Positions 14,733 to 22,780 of a stretch of DNA of 38,057 bases are shown here, one piece after another (position 1 is the stretch's first letter; the number at the start of each line of letters is the position of its first letter). Location of the stretch: positions 1 through 38,057 of the forward strand of contig DVKS01000037.1 in NCBI GenBank assembly GCA_018715905.1, given 5' to 3'. The notes beneath the pieces were generated by a model. The model was given only the letters and a program-made list of their open reading frames with translations, had not been told where the DNA came from and ran no database searches. The position numbers and the translations under genes were made by a program. This DNA is from Candidatus Caccovicinus merdipullorum. Lineage in GTDB: Bacteria > Bacillota > Clostridia > Lachnospirales > Lachnospiraceae.

Positions 14733-15659
14733 TTGCAGCTGGCAGCAATTACCATGCGGCAGGTAGCTGTATTATTTTTTATGATCGCTGCAGGCTTTGC
14801 CTGCACCAGACTGGGAGTAGTAAAAAAGCAGGCCAAAGAGGGCTTTTCCGATCTGTTGGTAGGACTGGTTGTTCCCTGTATGGTGATTAATTCCTATCTG
14901 ACCCCATTTGATCCCCAAACCCTCAGAAATCTGATTATGGCTTACGGTCTTTCCGCAGTACTTCTGGCAGCAGGCGGAGTGATTTCCTTTCTGTTTACCC
15001 TTCGCGCGGATCCGGCAAACCGGCCTATCCTGCGTTTTGCCTGTACCTACTCCAACGCGGCATATATGGGATTTCCTTTGATTTCCGTACTGTTTGGAAG
15101 CGAAGGCCTTCTGTACGCCAGCGCCTTCGTTACCGTATTCAATATCCTTCTGTGGACCCAGGGCGTACTGATGCTCCAGGGTGCCAGGCTGAATCTGCGC
15201 CAGACCGTCCGCACAATTGTAACCACGCCGGTTCTCCTGGCGGTGGCAGCAGGACTGATTCTTTATCTGAGCCAGGCTCCTGTTCCCGAATTAATCCGCA
15301 CGCCTCTGGAAATGATCAGCAACATGAACACACCTCTTTCCATGTTTATTACCGGGATGATGATCGCGGAAAGCGATTTAAAAAAGCTTTTCTCTCGCCG
15401 CGGTCTGGCATCCGCCATACTGATCCGGCTGGCTGCAATCCCCGCCGTATGCTTTATTCTTTACCGGCTTTTAGGAGTCAGCGGCATGGCAGCCCAGGTT
15501 GTTCTCCTTCTGGAGGCATGCCCCTGCGCCGCCATTACTTCTGTATTCGCCATACGCTTCGGCTGCGACCAAGAGCTGGCCGCCGGCGCCGTGGTGGGAA
15601 GCACCCTTTTCAGCATTATCACCCTGCCCCTGTGCGCCCTGCTTCTTTCCGGCGCTTAA
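14733..15659 (+). CDS. AEC-family transporter (auxin efflux carrier/malate permease type)
   Basis: Membrane transporter of 308 aa with about ten hydrophobic segments in the two five-helix halves of the AEC family. Recognisable stretches are GLVVPCMVINSYLTPF near the N-terminus, YSNAAYMGFPLISVLFG mid-way and MNTPLSMFITGMMIAE at the start of the second half. Bacterial members carry malate or similar anions; the substrate here is not readable. The start is a TTG: AAAGGAGG lies 8 nt before it and the first ATG is seven codons later. It is the only intact plus-strand gene of the window. After the stop there is only a weak 5-bp hairpin (AAACC/GGTTT) followed by a T-rich stretch. Confidence 0.88.
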   Translation: MQLAAITMRQVAVLFFMIAAGFACTRLGVVKKQAKEGFSDLLVGLVVPCMVINSYLTPFDPQTLRNLIMAYGLSAVLLAAGGVISFLFTLRADPANRPILRFACTYSNAAYMGFPLISVLFGSEGLLYASAFVTVFNILLWTQGVLMLQGARLNLRQTVRTIVTTPVLLAVAAGLILYLSQAPVPELIRTPLEMISNMNTPLSMFITGMMIAESDLKKLFSRRGLASAILIRLAAIPAVCFILYRLLGVSGMAAQVVLLLEACPCAAITSVFAIRFGCDQELAAGAVVGSTLFSIITLPLCALLLSGA

Positions 15660-15722
15660 ACGTTCTCTGCAAACCGGATTGGTTTGGCGGAATTTTTCAT
15701 TTTCAATAACCAGGCAGACTCC

Positions 15723-18200
15723 CTACAGATACTTTCCCGTGCAGCTCTCCGGCGCATGCCTGATCTCTTCCGGAGTTCCTTCTGCTACGATCCTTCCGCC
15801 TTCTTCTCCCCCTCCCGGGCCCATATCAATAATATAATCGGCGCTCCGGATCACATCCAGGTCATGCTCGATGACGATAACCGTGGCCCCCTGTTCGATC
15901 AGCGTCTGAAATACGGAAAGGAGCGTCCGCACATCCAGCGGGTGAAGGCCGATGGTCGGCTCATCGAAAACGAAAACCGCGTCCGCCTGGCCTTTTCCCA
16001 TCTCTTCCGCCAGCTTTAACCGCTGTGCTTCGCCGCCGGAAAGTCCCGGCGTTTCCTCCCCCAAGGTAAGATATCCCAGCCCCAGGCTCTGCAGAACCTG
16101 CAGCCTCTGTCGGACCACCTTTAAATCCCGGCACGCTTCAAGGGCCTGGTTAACATCCATGGCCATGATCTCCGGCAGAGAATACGACTCTCCCGCTGAA
16201 TTCTGATAACGGATCCGGCCTGCATCTTTTCCATAGCGGGAGCCGCGGCATTCCGGGCAGGGCACATCCACATCCGGCAGAAACTGCACATCCAGGCTGA
16301 TCGACCCGGTTCCGTCGCACACCGGGCACCGCAGCTTTCCCGTATTGTAGGAAAAATCTCCCGCCTTGAATCCCAGACTCTTTGCGTCCGCCGTTCTGGC
16401 ATAAACCTTCCGCAGCTCATCGTGTACATTCGCATAGGTGGCCACCGTAGAACGCACGTTGATGCCGATGGGCGCGGCATCGATTAAGCGGACGCGGCTG
16501 ATTCCTTCCGCCTCCACGGACTTTACGTGTTCCGGAAGCTTCCTGCCGCCGATCAGCGCCTCCAGAGCCGGAACAAGGCTTTCCAAAATCAGCGTCGTCT
16601 TTCCCGATCCGGATACTCCCGTTACCACCGTAAGCTTTCCCTTGGGGATCCTTGCCTCCAGCGGCTTCACCGTATGAATCGCCCCCACGGAAAGGCGGAT
16701 TTCCCCCCGGGAAAAGATCTCCTCCGGCCGCTGCTCTTTTCTGTCGCCGGCCTGTGCGCGTCCGGAGAGGAACGGGCCGATCAGCGAACCGGCATCCTTT
16801 TCCACATCCTCAATGGTTCCCTGGGCAATCACCCTTCCTCCGTCTGCGCCTGCCCCCGGCCCCATCTCGATCAGCCAGTCTGCCTCCGCCAGAATCTGCG
16901 TATCGTGATCAACCAGGACGACGGAGTTTCCGTCTCCGATCAGATCACGCATCACCCCCACCAGCCCCACAATGTTCGAAGGATGGAGGCCGATGGAGGG
17001 CTCATCCAGAACGTAAAGAACTCCCGTAGTCCGGTTCCTCACCGCTCTGGCAAGCTGCATCCTCTGCCGCTCTCCCGTAGACAGCGTGGACGCCGGCCGA
17101 TCCAGAGACAGATATCCCAGTCCCAGATCCATCAGCCGCTTTGCCGTGGACTGAAATGCTCCGCAGATGCTCTCCGCCATAGGCCTCATCTCCTCCGGAA
17201 GAGAGAGGGGCACGCCTTCCACCCACTTTACCAAGGCGGAAAGGGGCATGGCGCAGGCCTCGTCAAGGGAAATCCCGCGAAGATGCGGCGCCCTGGCCGC
17301 CGCTGACAGGCGCGTGCCGCCGCAGTCCGGGCAGACTTCCTCCTTCACGAACTTTTCTACCCGCTTCATCCCCTTTTCATCCTTCACTTTTGCCAGGGCA
17401 TTTTCCACCGTATAAACCGCATTAAAATACGTAAAGTCCAGTTCAGCGGCCTGGTTGGAATTTTTCGCCTTATACAAAATATGCTTTTTCTCCGCCGGCC
17501 CGTGGAATACGATCTCCCTCTCCCGGTCGGTCAGCCGGCAGAAAGGCACATCCGTCCGCACCCCCATCTCCCGACACACATCCGTCATCAGCGACCACAT
17601 CAGCGAATTCCATGGCGCCACCGCCCCTTCATCGATGGTCAGCGATTCATCCGGCACAAGGGTCGATTCGTCTACCGTGCGCACGGTGCCCGTTCCCCCG
17701 CAGGTACGGCAGGCTCCCTGGCTGTTAAAGGCCAGTTCCTCTGCCGACGGCGCATAGAAATGCAGACCGCATTCCGGGCAGACCAGCTCCTTTCCCGCAG
17801 CCACGGCCAACGTGGGCTTCTGCTCATGGCCATTGGGGCACCGGTGACTGGCAAGGCGGGAAAACATAAGCCTTAAGCTGTTTAACAGCTCCGTCCCCGT
17901 GCCGAAGGTACTGCGGATCCCCGGTATCCCCGGCCGCTGATGGAGCGCCAGGGCAGCCGGCACATACAGCACCTGATCCACCTGCGCCCTGGCCGCCTGG
18001 GTCATCCTTCGTCTGGTGTAGGTAGAAAGGGCCTCCAGGTAGCGTCTGGACCCTTCCGCATACAGAACGCCCAGGGCCAGGGACGACTTTCCCGAGCCGG
18101 ACACGCCGGCGATTCCCACGATTTTATTCAGCGGAATATCCACATCCACATTTTTCAGATTATGCACGCCGGCTCCCCGGACTAAAATTTTATCAATCAT
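15723..18200 (-). CDS. UvrA-like ABC ATPase lacking the UvrB-binding domain
   Basis: Tandem ABC ATPase of the UvrA family, 825 aa against about 940 for UvrA. Walker A of the first half is GVSGSGKSS (32-40). The first zinc module is C141-x2-C144 with C164-x2-C167. The first half has signature STLSTGERQR and Walker B VLYVLDEPSIGLHP; the second half has VSGSGKTTL, the zinc finger CPVCDGTGS...CPECRG, signature GLSGGEAQRLKL and FDEPTIGLHP. After FSRLASHRCP the sequence goes almost directly to the zinc module, so the roughly 110-residue UvrB-binding domain is absent. This is the UvrA2-like class, linked in other bacteria to drug or DNA-damage tolerance. ATG 18200 follows GGGAGAG; upstream in-frame codons lie in the phosphoesterase gene. 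Confidence 0.88.
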   Translation of the reverse strand: MIDKILVRGAGVHNLKNVDVDIPLNKIVGIAGVSGSGKSSLALGVLYAEGSRRYLEALSTYTRRRMTQAARAQVDQVLYVPAALALHQRPGIPGIRSTFGTGTELLNSLRLMFSRLASHRCPNGHEQKPTLAVAAGKELVCPECGLHFYAPSAEELAFNSQGACRTCGGTGTVRTVDESTLVPDESLTIDEGAVAPWNSLMWSLMTDVCREMGVRTDVPFCRLTDREREIVFHGPAEKKHILYKAKNSNQAAELDFTYFNAVYTVENALAKVKDEKGMKRVEKFVKEEVCPDCGGTRLSAAARAPHLRGISLDEACAMPLSALVKWVEGVPLSLPEEMRPMAESICGAFQSTAKRLMDLGLGYLSLDRPASTLSTGERQRMQLARAVRNRTTGVLYVLDEPSIGLHPSNIVGLVGVMRDLIGDGNSVVLVDHDTQILAEADWLIEMGPGAGADGGRVIAQGTIEDVEKDAGSLIGPFLSGRAQAGDRKEQRPEEIFSRGEIRLSVGAIHTVKPLEARIPKGKLTVVTGVSGSGKTTLILESLVPALEALIGGRKLPEHVKSVEAEGISRVRLIDAAPIGINVRSTVATYANVHDELRKVYARTADAKSLGFKAGDFSYNTGKLRCPVCDGTGSISLDVQFLPDVDVPCPECRGSRYGKDAGRIRYQNSAGESYSLPEIMAMDVNQALEACRDLKVVRQRLQVLQSLGLGYLTLGEETPGLSGGEAQRLKLAEEMGKGQADAVFVFDEPTIGLHPLDVRTLLSVFQTLIEQGATVIVIEHDLDVIRSADYIIDMGPGGGEEGGRIVAEGTPEEIRHAPESCTGKYL

Positions 18201-18264
18201 TCTCAACTCTCCCTCTCGATGCCGTCTGGAGCTTTTACCGGAACGTTCACGGGCCGGCAAGCTT

Positions 18265-18960
18265 TCACAGGATCCGTTCCGGAACAAAACGCAGATAATC
18301 CGACGAAACCAGCTTATATTCGATGCCGTTTTTGTATCCCCGGATACTGTCCCCGTAACGTTTTCTGCCATGACAGTGGGAATACACCACTGCCTCCGCG
18401 CCATACTCCTCAGCCATCCTGGTAAAACGGCTCTCCCTCTCATAAATACTGGTGGGCGGATAATGGAGAAACATGACAAACCGCCGGTATCCTGCGGCCC
18501 TTGCCATCGAAAAGGAAGTCCGCAGCCGCCCTTCCTCCCTGGAAAGAAGCTTTTCCAGCTGCTCCGGCGTATCCCGCCCCTCGTCGCAGTAGCCCTTTGT
18601 GCCCACCAGGGCAAAATTTCCATAGGCATAAAAATTATTCTGGAGAAATTCCAGCCTGCCCGCAAACTCTTCATTCAGCTTCCATGTTTTTTTCGCATCC
18701 CAGAACATATCATGGTTCCCCCGAAGAAGAATCTTCCGTCCCGGAAGCGCCGCAATAAACTCCAGATCCGCCCTGCTGGCTTCCAGATTCCGCCCCCAGG
18801 AATGATCCCCGGTGATCACCGCCGTATCTTCCGGCCTTACCGTCTTAAGCCAGTTCTCCCGGATCCGCTCCACATGGTTCTTCCACTCGGGCCCGAACAC
18901 GTCCATCGGCTTGTCCGCCGAAAAGGATAAATGAAAATCGCCAATCGCATACAGTGCCAT
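18265..18960 (-). CDS. Calcineurin-like metallophosphoesterase
   Basis: Cytosolic metal-dependent phosphoesterase of 231 aa. The metal ligands fall in GDFHLS (D8, H10), GDHSWG (D52), GNHD (N82, H83), FLHYPP and YSHCHG. The set is complete. The GDxSW signature marks a distinct bacterial group of these enzymes with unknown substrate. AGGAAGGA precedes the ATG by about 6 nt. It is the first gene behind a consensus promoter and is followed after 64 nt by the UvrA-like gene, so the two probably share a transcript. Whether the pair acts together on nucleic acids is inference. Confidence 0.88.
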   Translation of the reverse strand: MALYAIGDFHLSFSADKPMDVFGPEWKNHVERIRENWLKTVRPEDTAVITGDHSWGRNLEASRADLEFIAALPGRKILLRGNHDMFWDAKKTWKLNEEFAGRLEFLQNNFYAYGNFALVGTKGYCDEGRDTPEQLEKLLSREEGRLRTSFSMARAAGYRRFVMFLHYPPTSIYERESRFTRMAEEYGAEAVVYSHCHGRKRYGDSIRGYKNGIEYKLVSSDYLRFVPERIL

Positions 18961-19052
18961 ACTCTGTCCTTCCTATCCTGCGGTCTGTCCCGCATATTCG
19001 ATTCCCGCCCTCTCTTTCCTGCCGGCTTTTCTTCGTGTATATCTTACCATCG

Positions 19053-19081
19053 AGCATATCTCTTCCCCTGAAAACTGTCAA
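19053..19081 (-). promoter_or_regulatory. Promoter of the phosphoesterase/UvrA-like operon
   Basis: TTGACA (-35, perfect), 17-nt spacer, TATGCT (-10) on the minus strand, about 93 nt before the phosphoesterase start. Confidence 0.75.
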
Positions 19082-19124
19082 CCGGGTTTTTGACGCTTCT
19101 CAAGCACAGGGGAATCCCCAATTA

Positions 19125-20789
19125 TTATGAGTCCCGGTTATAGACCTGCCGGCCGCAGATCCATGTCTGCATTACCTTCACCTGGTCAATCCTCTCTGCC
19201 GGGACAGCGAAAATGTCCTCACTCAGCACAGCGAAATCCGCCTGATACCCGGCAGAAAGCATTCCCACTTCCGGAAGTCCTGCCGCAAGAGCGGATCCTC
19301 TCGTATACAGCCAGACTGCCGTCTCGATATCCACAGCCTGTTCCCGCCCGCAGTCCGTGCCGTCAGAGGCCGTGCGGGTGACCGCCATCTTAAGCCCCGG
19401 GAAGGGGTCCGTGGGCACGGACCAGAATGTGGCCGGCGCATCGGTGGAAAATCCAAGGCGCACGCCCTTTTCCAGAAGGCGGCGGACCGGATAACACCGG
19501 CTGATCCGCTCCCTGCTCAGGTTCTTCAGATAGCTTTTGATCTCCGCATATAAAAAGATGGGCTGAGTAACGCAGGAAATCCCGTGGGCCGCTGCCTTTT
19601 CGATGCTTTCCTCCATAGGCTCCGTAACATGCTCCAGACGGACATAAGGAATTCCTTCCGGCGTCCACGGCTGAAATTCACAGGCCAGATCCGTCATCCG
19701 CTTAACGGCCCGTCCGCCCATGGCGTGCATGGATAGCTGGCAGCGGTGCTTCCGGCAGAAGGCTATGGCCGACTGAAGCAGCTCATCGCTGCACACCGGC
19801 AGCCCATACTCTTCCTCTGATCCCAGATACGGCCGGTCCATCCAGGCCGTCCGTCCGGAAACGCTCCCGTCTCCGATCAGCTTAAGGCCCGCCGCAAAGA
19901 TCTGCCGCCTGCGGTCCAGCATTTCTTCCGGAATCGTAAAATCCGGCCGGTCTGCAAAATAGTCCCACATGTAATATACGCCGGTCTTTTGGCAAAAGCC
20001 CCGGGCCGCGGCAGCCTCGTACAGGGGAAAATTATCCCCCGGTCCCAGATTTCCCATGTCGCAGATAGAGGTGATTCCCTGGGAATTAAGGACCTGCCCC
20101 AGCTCCAGGAGATTCTGAATCTGTTCTTCCCGGGAAAAACGGGGCAGAATGGCGGTAATCATGCTCCTGGCATTCTCCCTGAGAATTCCCGTAGGCTCTC
20201 CGTCCCTGTCCCGGTCAATCTGCCCGCCAGGCGGATCCGGGGTGTTCCGGTCTATGCCCGCCAGCTTGAGAGCCATGGTATTGACGCTGCAGATGTGGGC
20301 GCAGTTCCGCATGATCATAACCGGTGAATCGCTGCATCCACGGTCCAGATCCTGGCGCACCGGCGCCCGCTTTTCTGCAAGCCCCTGCTCGTCATAGCCC
20401 CATCCCTCGATCCACTGACCGGCCTCCTGCCGGCTTCTCCGCTCTCTGATCGCTTCCGTCAGATCCCGGATGGAACAGATCTCCGGCGGCATAACCGTAA
20501 TCTTTTTCCGGAAATCCGCCAGCATGACCGGATGCATATGCACATCCGCAAATCCGGGAATCACCCGTCTCCCCTTCAGGTCAATAATCTCTGCCTGAGA
20601 AAGATCTATCCTCTCTCCGTTCTCCGTACGGAGAATCCTCTCCAGCCGGTCTGCGTCCTTCCGTTCTGCCTGCTCTCCCACCCACAGGATTTTCCCGCCG
20701 CCGATAATCATGGCGTCTCCGTACGGATTCTCTTTGTCTGCAGTATATATCCTGCCGTTCATCAACATCTTCATTTTCAAATCAGCCAT
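19125..20789 (-). CDS. Amidohydrolase, YtcJ-like (Amidohydro_3)
   Basis: Metal-dependent hydrolase of 554 aa, cytosolic. A small N-terminal beta domain (NGRIYTADKENPYGDAMIIG) precedes the TIM barrel. Metal ligands include H84 and H86 (ADVHMHPV), LIGDGSVSGRTAW, the SMHAMGG histidine and the STDAP aspartate near the C-terminus. Relatives include N-substituted formamide deformylase and many uncharacterised YtcJ proteins. I chose the ATG at 20789, behind GGGAGTG; an ATG at 20831 lacks a site. It follows the alcohol dehydrogenase terminator by about 57 nt and no clear promoter is visible, so expression may depend on read-through. A paralogue lies at 27226-28842. Confidence 0.85.
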   Translation of the reverse strand: MADLKMKMLMNGRIYTADKENPYGDAMIIGGGKILWVGEQAERKDADRLERILRTENGERIDLSQAEIIDLKGRRVIPGFADVHMHPVMLADFRKKITVMPPEICSIRDLTEAIRERRSRQEAGQWIEGWGYDEQGLAEKRAPVRQDLDRGCSDSPVMIMRNCAHICSVNTMALKLAGIDRNTPDPPGGQIDRDRDGEPTGILRENARSMITAILPRFSREEQIQNLLELGQVLNSQGITSICDMGNLGPGDNFPLYEAAAARGFCQKTGVYYMWDYFADRPDFTIPEEMLDRRRQIFAAGLKLIGDGSVSGRTAWMDRPYLGSEEEYGLPVCSDELLQSAIAFCRKHRCQLSMHAMGGRAVKRMTDLACEFQPWTPEGIPYVRLEHVTEPMEESIEKAAAHGISCVTQPIFLYAEIKSYLKNLSRERISRCYPVRRLLEKGVRLGFSTDAPATFWSVPTDPFPGLKMAVTRTASDGTDCGREQAVDIETAVWLYTRGSALAAGLPEVGMLSAGYQADFAVLSEDIFAVPAERIDQVKVMQTWICGRQVYNRDS

Positions 20790-20845
20790 CGTATCACTCC
20801 CGCCTGTTTTCTGTGGAAATTCGGCCGCCAATCAGACGGCACTTA

Positions 20846-20877
20846 TCAAAAACTGCCGCATCACAGCGATGCGGCAG
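20846..20877 (-). terminator. Intrinsic terminator of the alcohol dehydrogenase gene
   Basis: CTGCCGCATC and its exact complement around a 5-nt loop (20853-20877) are followed on the minus strand by TTTTTG. It lies about 40 nt past the dehydrogenase stop. Confidence 0.85.
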
Positions 20878-20914
20878 CAAGCGAAACAAAATTATATAAC
20901 GAATTAAATGAAAC

Positions 20915-22096
20915 TTAGAAATCCACTTCCGTTCCGTAATAGGTACAGGTAAGCAGCTTCTCCATGGCCTCCGGATCAATGGCACGCGGGTTAGAGCCTG
21001 TGCAGGCATCACCTACTGCCAGCTGGGCAATATGGGCAACCTTCTCCTTAAACTCCTCCTCGTTAATTCCAAATTCCTTCAGGGTCTTTGGAATGTTCAG
21101 CTTTACGTTGAATTCATTGATCTTCTCCCGCAGACTGTTGATCAGTGCCTTCTCGGAAGTCCCCGGAAGTCCCATCCTGCGCGCGATCTCCGCGTAACGG
21201 GAAGCGGCAACGGGATCCTTTGCATTATATGCGATAACATAAGGAAGATAAATTGCATTTGCGCATCCGTGAGGAATATGTCCTGTGGAGAATGCGGCGC
21301 CGGTCTTATGGGCCATGGAATGTACGATTCCCAGAAGTGCATTGGAGAATGCCATTCCCGCAAGGCACTGGGCATAATGCATCTGCTCTCTTGCTTCCAT
21401 ATTGCAGTTATAGGAGGCAGGAAGGTAATCCAGAACCATCTCGATGGCCTGAAGAGCCAGCGGATCGGTAAAGGGGCCGTGAAGTGTGGAAACGTAAGCC
21501 TCGATGGCGTGGGTCAGCGCATCCATTCCCGTATATGCCACCTGCTTTACCGGCAGTCCGGATACCAGATCCGGATCCACGATGGCCACATCCGGCGTAA
21601 TATTAAAGTCAGCCAGCGGGTATTTCACACCAGTCTGATAGTTTGTAATAACGGAAAATGCGGTTACCTCCGTAGCTGTTCCCGAGGTGGAAGGAATCGC
21701 AGCAAACTTCGCCTTCTGTCTTAACTCCGGGAAATTAAAGGGTGTGCACAGATCCTCAAAAGAAGTTTCCGGATACTCATAAAATGCCCACATGGCCTTA
21801 GCTGCATCGATCGGTGAACCGCCGCCCATGGCAACGATCCAGTCCGGCTCAAAGGCACGCATGGCTTCTGCACCTTTCATCACTGTCTCTACTGACGGAT
21901 CCGGCTCAACGCCTTCAAACACCTGAACCTCCATACCGGCTTCCTTCAGATAATTCACCGCCCGGTCAAGAAATCCCTGGCGCTTCATTGAACCGCCGCC
22001 TACAACGAGAATCGCTTTCTTTCCCTTCAGGTTCTTAAGCTCTTCCAGGCAGCCCTTTCCGTGATAAATATCCCTTGGTAAACAAAATCTGCTCAT
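20915..22096 (-). CDS. Iron-containing alcohol dehydrogenase
   Basis: Group III (iron-type) alcohol dehydrogenase of 393 aa, cytosolic, NAD(P)-dependent. The nucleotide-binding GGGSPIDAAK is at 91-100. Metal ligands are D192 and H196 (MDALTHAIEA), H259 or H263 (VHSMAHK) and H273 (GHIPHG). The IPSTSGTATEVT segment (134-145) is typical of the family, including butanol and 1,3-propanediol dehydrogenases. The exact alcohol is not readable. The start at 22096 follows AAGGAG by 9 nt; an in-frame ATG at 22171 lies inside the promoter. It is a single-gene unit with its own promoter and terminator. Confidence 0.9.
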   Translation of the reverse strand: MSRFCLPRDIYHGKGCLEELKNLKGKKAILVVGGGSMKRQGFLDRAVNYLKEAGMEVQVFEGVEPDPSVETVMKGAEAMRAFEPDWIVAMGGGSPIDAAKAMWAFYEYPETSFEDLCTPFNFPELRQKAKFAAIPSTSGTATEVTAFSVITNYQTGVKYPLADFNITPDVAIVDPDLVSGLPVKQVAYTGMDALTHAIEAYVSTLHGPFTDPLALQAIEMVLDYLPASYNCNMEAREQMHYAQCLAGMAFSNALLGIVHSMAHKTGAAFSTGHIPHGCANAIYLPYVIAYNAKDPVAASRYAEIARRMGLPGTSEKALINSLREKINEFNVKLNIPKTLKEFGINEEEFKEKVAHIAQLAVGDACTGSNPRAIDPEAMEKLLTCTYYGTEVDF

Positions 22097-22142
22097 AGTC
22101 AGCATCTCCTTATGTGTGATTGTTAATTTTTTCACCAAGGCT

Positions 22143-22171
22143 ATTCTATCTCTTTCCGTCATAGAATGCAA
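22143..22171 (-). promoter_or_regulatory. Promoter of the alcohol dehydrogenase gene
   Basis: TTGCAT (-35), 17-nt spacer, TAGAAT (-10) on the minus strand. A second candidate, TTTACA with 17 nt to TATGAC, lies just upstream. The 5' leader is about 40 nt. Confidence 0.6.
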
Positions 22172-22201
22172 TATTTATATTGTAAAAAATATGAAAAATA
22201 A

Positions 22202-22777
22202 CTAAATTTTTCCTGAAATCAGCGGCTGATGCAGAAAGCATTCGGGTTCGTGGGAATTGATCACGCCTGCAGCCTGCAGATAAGAATAAACAATCACTGT
22301 CCCCACAAATTTCATTCCCCGCTTTTTCAGATCTCTCGAAACGGCATCGGACAGAAGAGAGCTGGCCTTTCCCGTCTCGATAATCACTCTGCCCTCCGTC
22401 CAGTGCCAGAGATACCGGTCAAAGCTTCCCCATTCCTCCTGAATCCTTCGAAAGACTGCGGCATTCGTCACCGCAGCTTTGATTTTCAGCCTGTTGCGGA
22501 TAATGCCCGGATCCTGGCGCAGCAGCTCCAGCTTCTCCTCATCGTACGCACATACCCGCTCCAGGTCAAAGCCATCGAAAGCGCGGCGGAATTCTTCCCG
22601 CTTATTCAGCACACACTCCCAGGAAAGCCCTGCCTGGAAATTTTCCAGAATCAGCAGCTCAAACAGCTTATGGTCATCATGAAGCGGAATCCCCCATTCT
22701 TCATCATGATACCGGATATAACGAGGATTGGCCGGATTCGCCCAGAAGCAGCGCATTTTTCCATCGGTCCACTCCAT
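22202..22777 (-). CDS. tag: DNA-3-methyladenine glycosylase I
   Basis: Base-excision repair glycosylase that removes 3-methyladenine, 191 aa. The family motifs are all present: RCFW with C10, YHDEEWG with H24, ENFQAGLSW, the NRLKIKA helix, KFVGTVIVYSYLQAAGVINS and the C-terminal H-x3-C pair (SHEPECF) that completes the zinc site with C10 and H24. GGAGG lies about 9 nt before the ATG. It starts 3 nt after the dehydratase-activase fusion, so it ends that transcript. A repair gene at the end of a dehydratase operon is probably just positional. I saw no clear terminator after it. Confidence 0.93.
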   Translation of the reverse strand: MEWTDGKMRCFWANPANPRYIRYHDEEWGIPLHDDHKLFELLILENFQAGLSWECVLNKREEFRRAFDGFDLERVCAYDEEKLELLRQDPGIIRNRLKIKAAVTNAAVFRRIQEEWGSFDRYLWHWTEGRVIIETGKASSLLSDAVSRDLKKRGMKFVGTVIVYSYLQAAGVINSHEPECFLHQPLISGKI

Positions 22778-22780
22778 CGG

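Noticed and set aside
16527..17306. Long plus-strand open frame (259 codons)
   Set aside because: It lies wholly inside the UvrA-like gene on the opposite strand, is rich in Arg/Pro/His as shadows are, and has no ribosome site.
15723..18674. A 983-residue version of the UvrA-like protein
   Set aside because: The extra N-terminal part is the shadow of the phosphoesterase gene; a ribosome site and the family start MIDKILVRGAGVHNLK are at 18200.
19085..19124. GGGGA/TCCCC hairpin after the amidohydrolase stop as a terminator
   Set aside because: The stem is short and no T tract follows on the minus strand.
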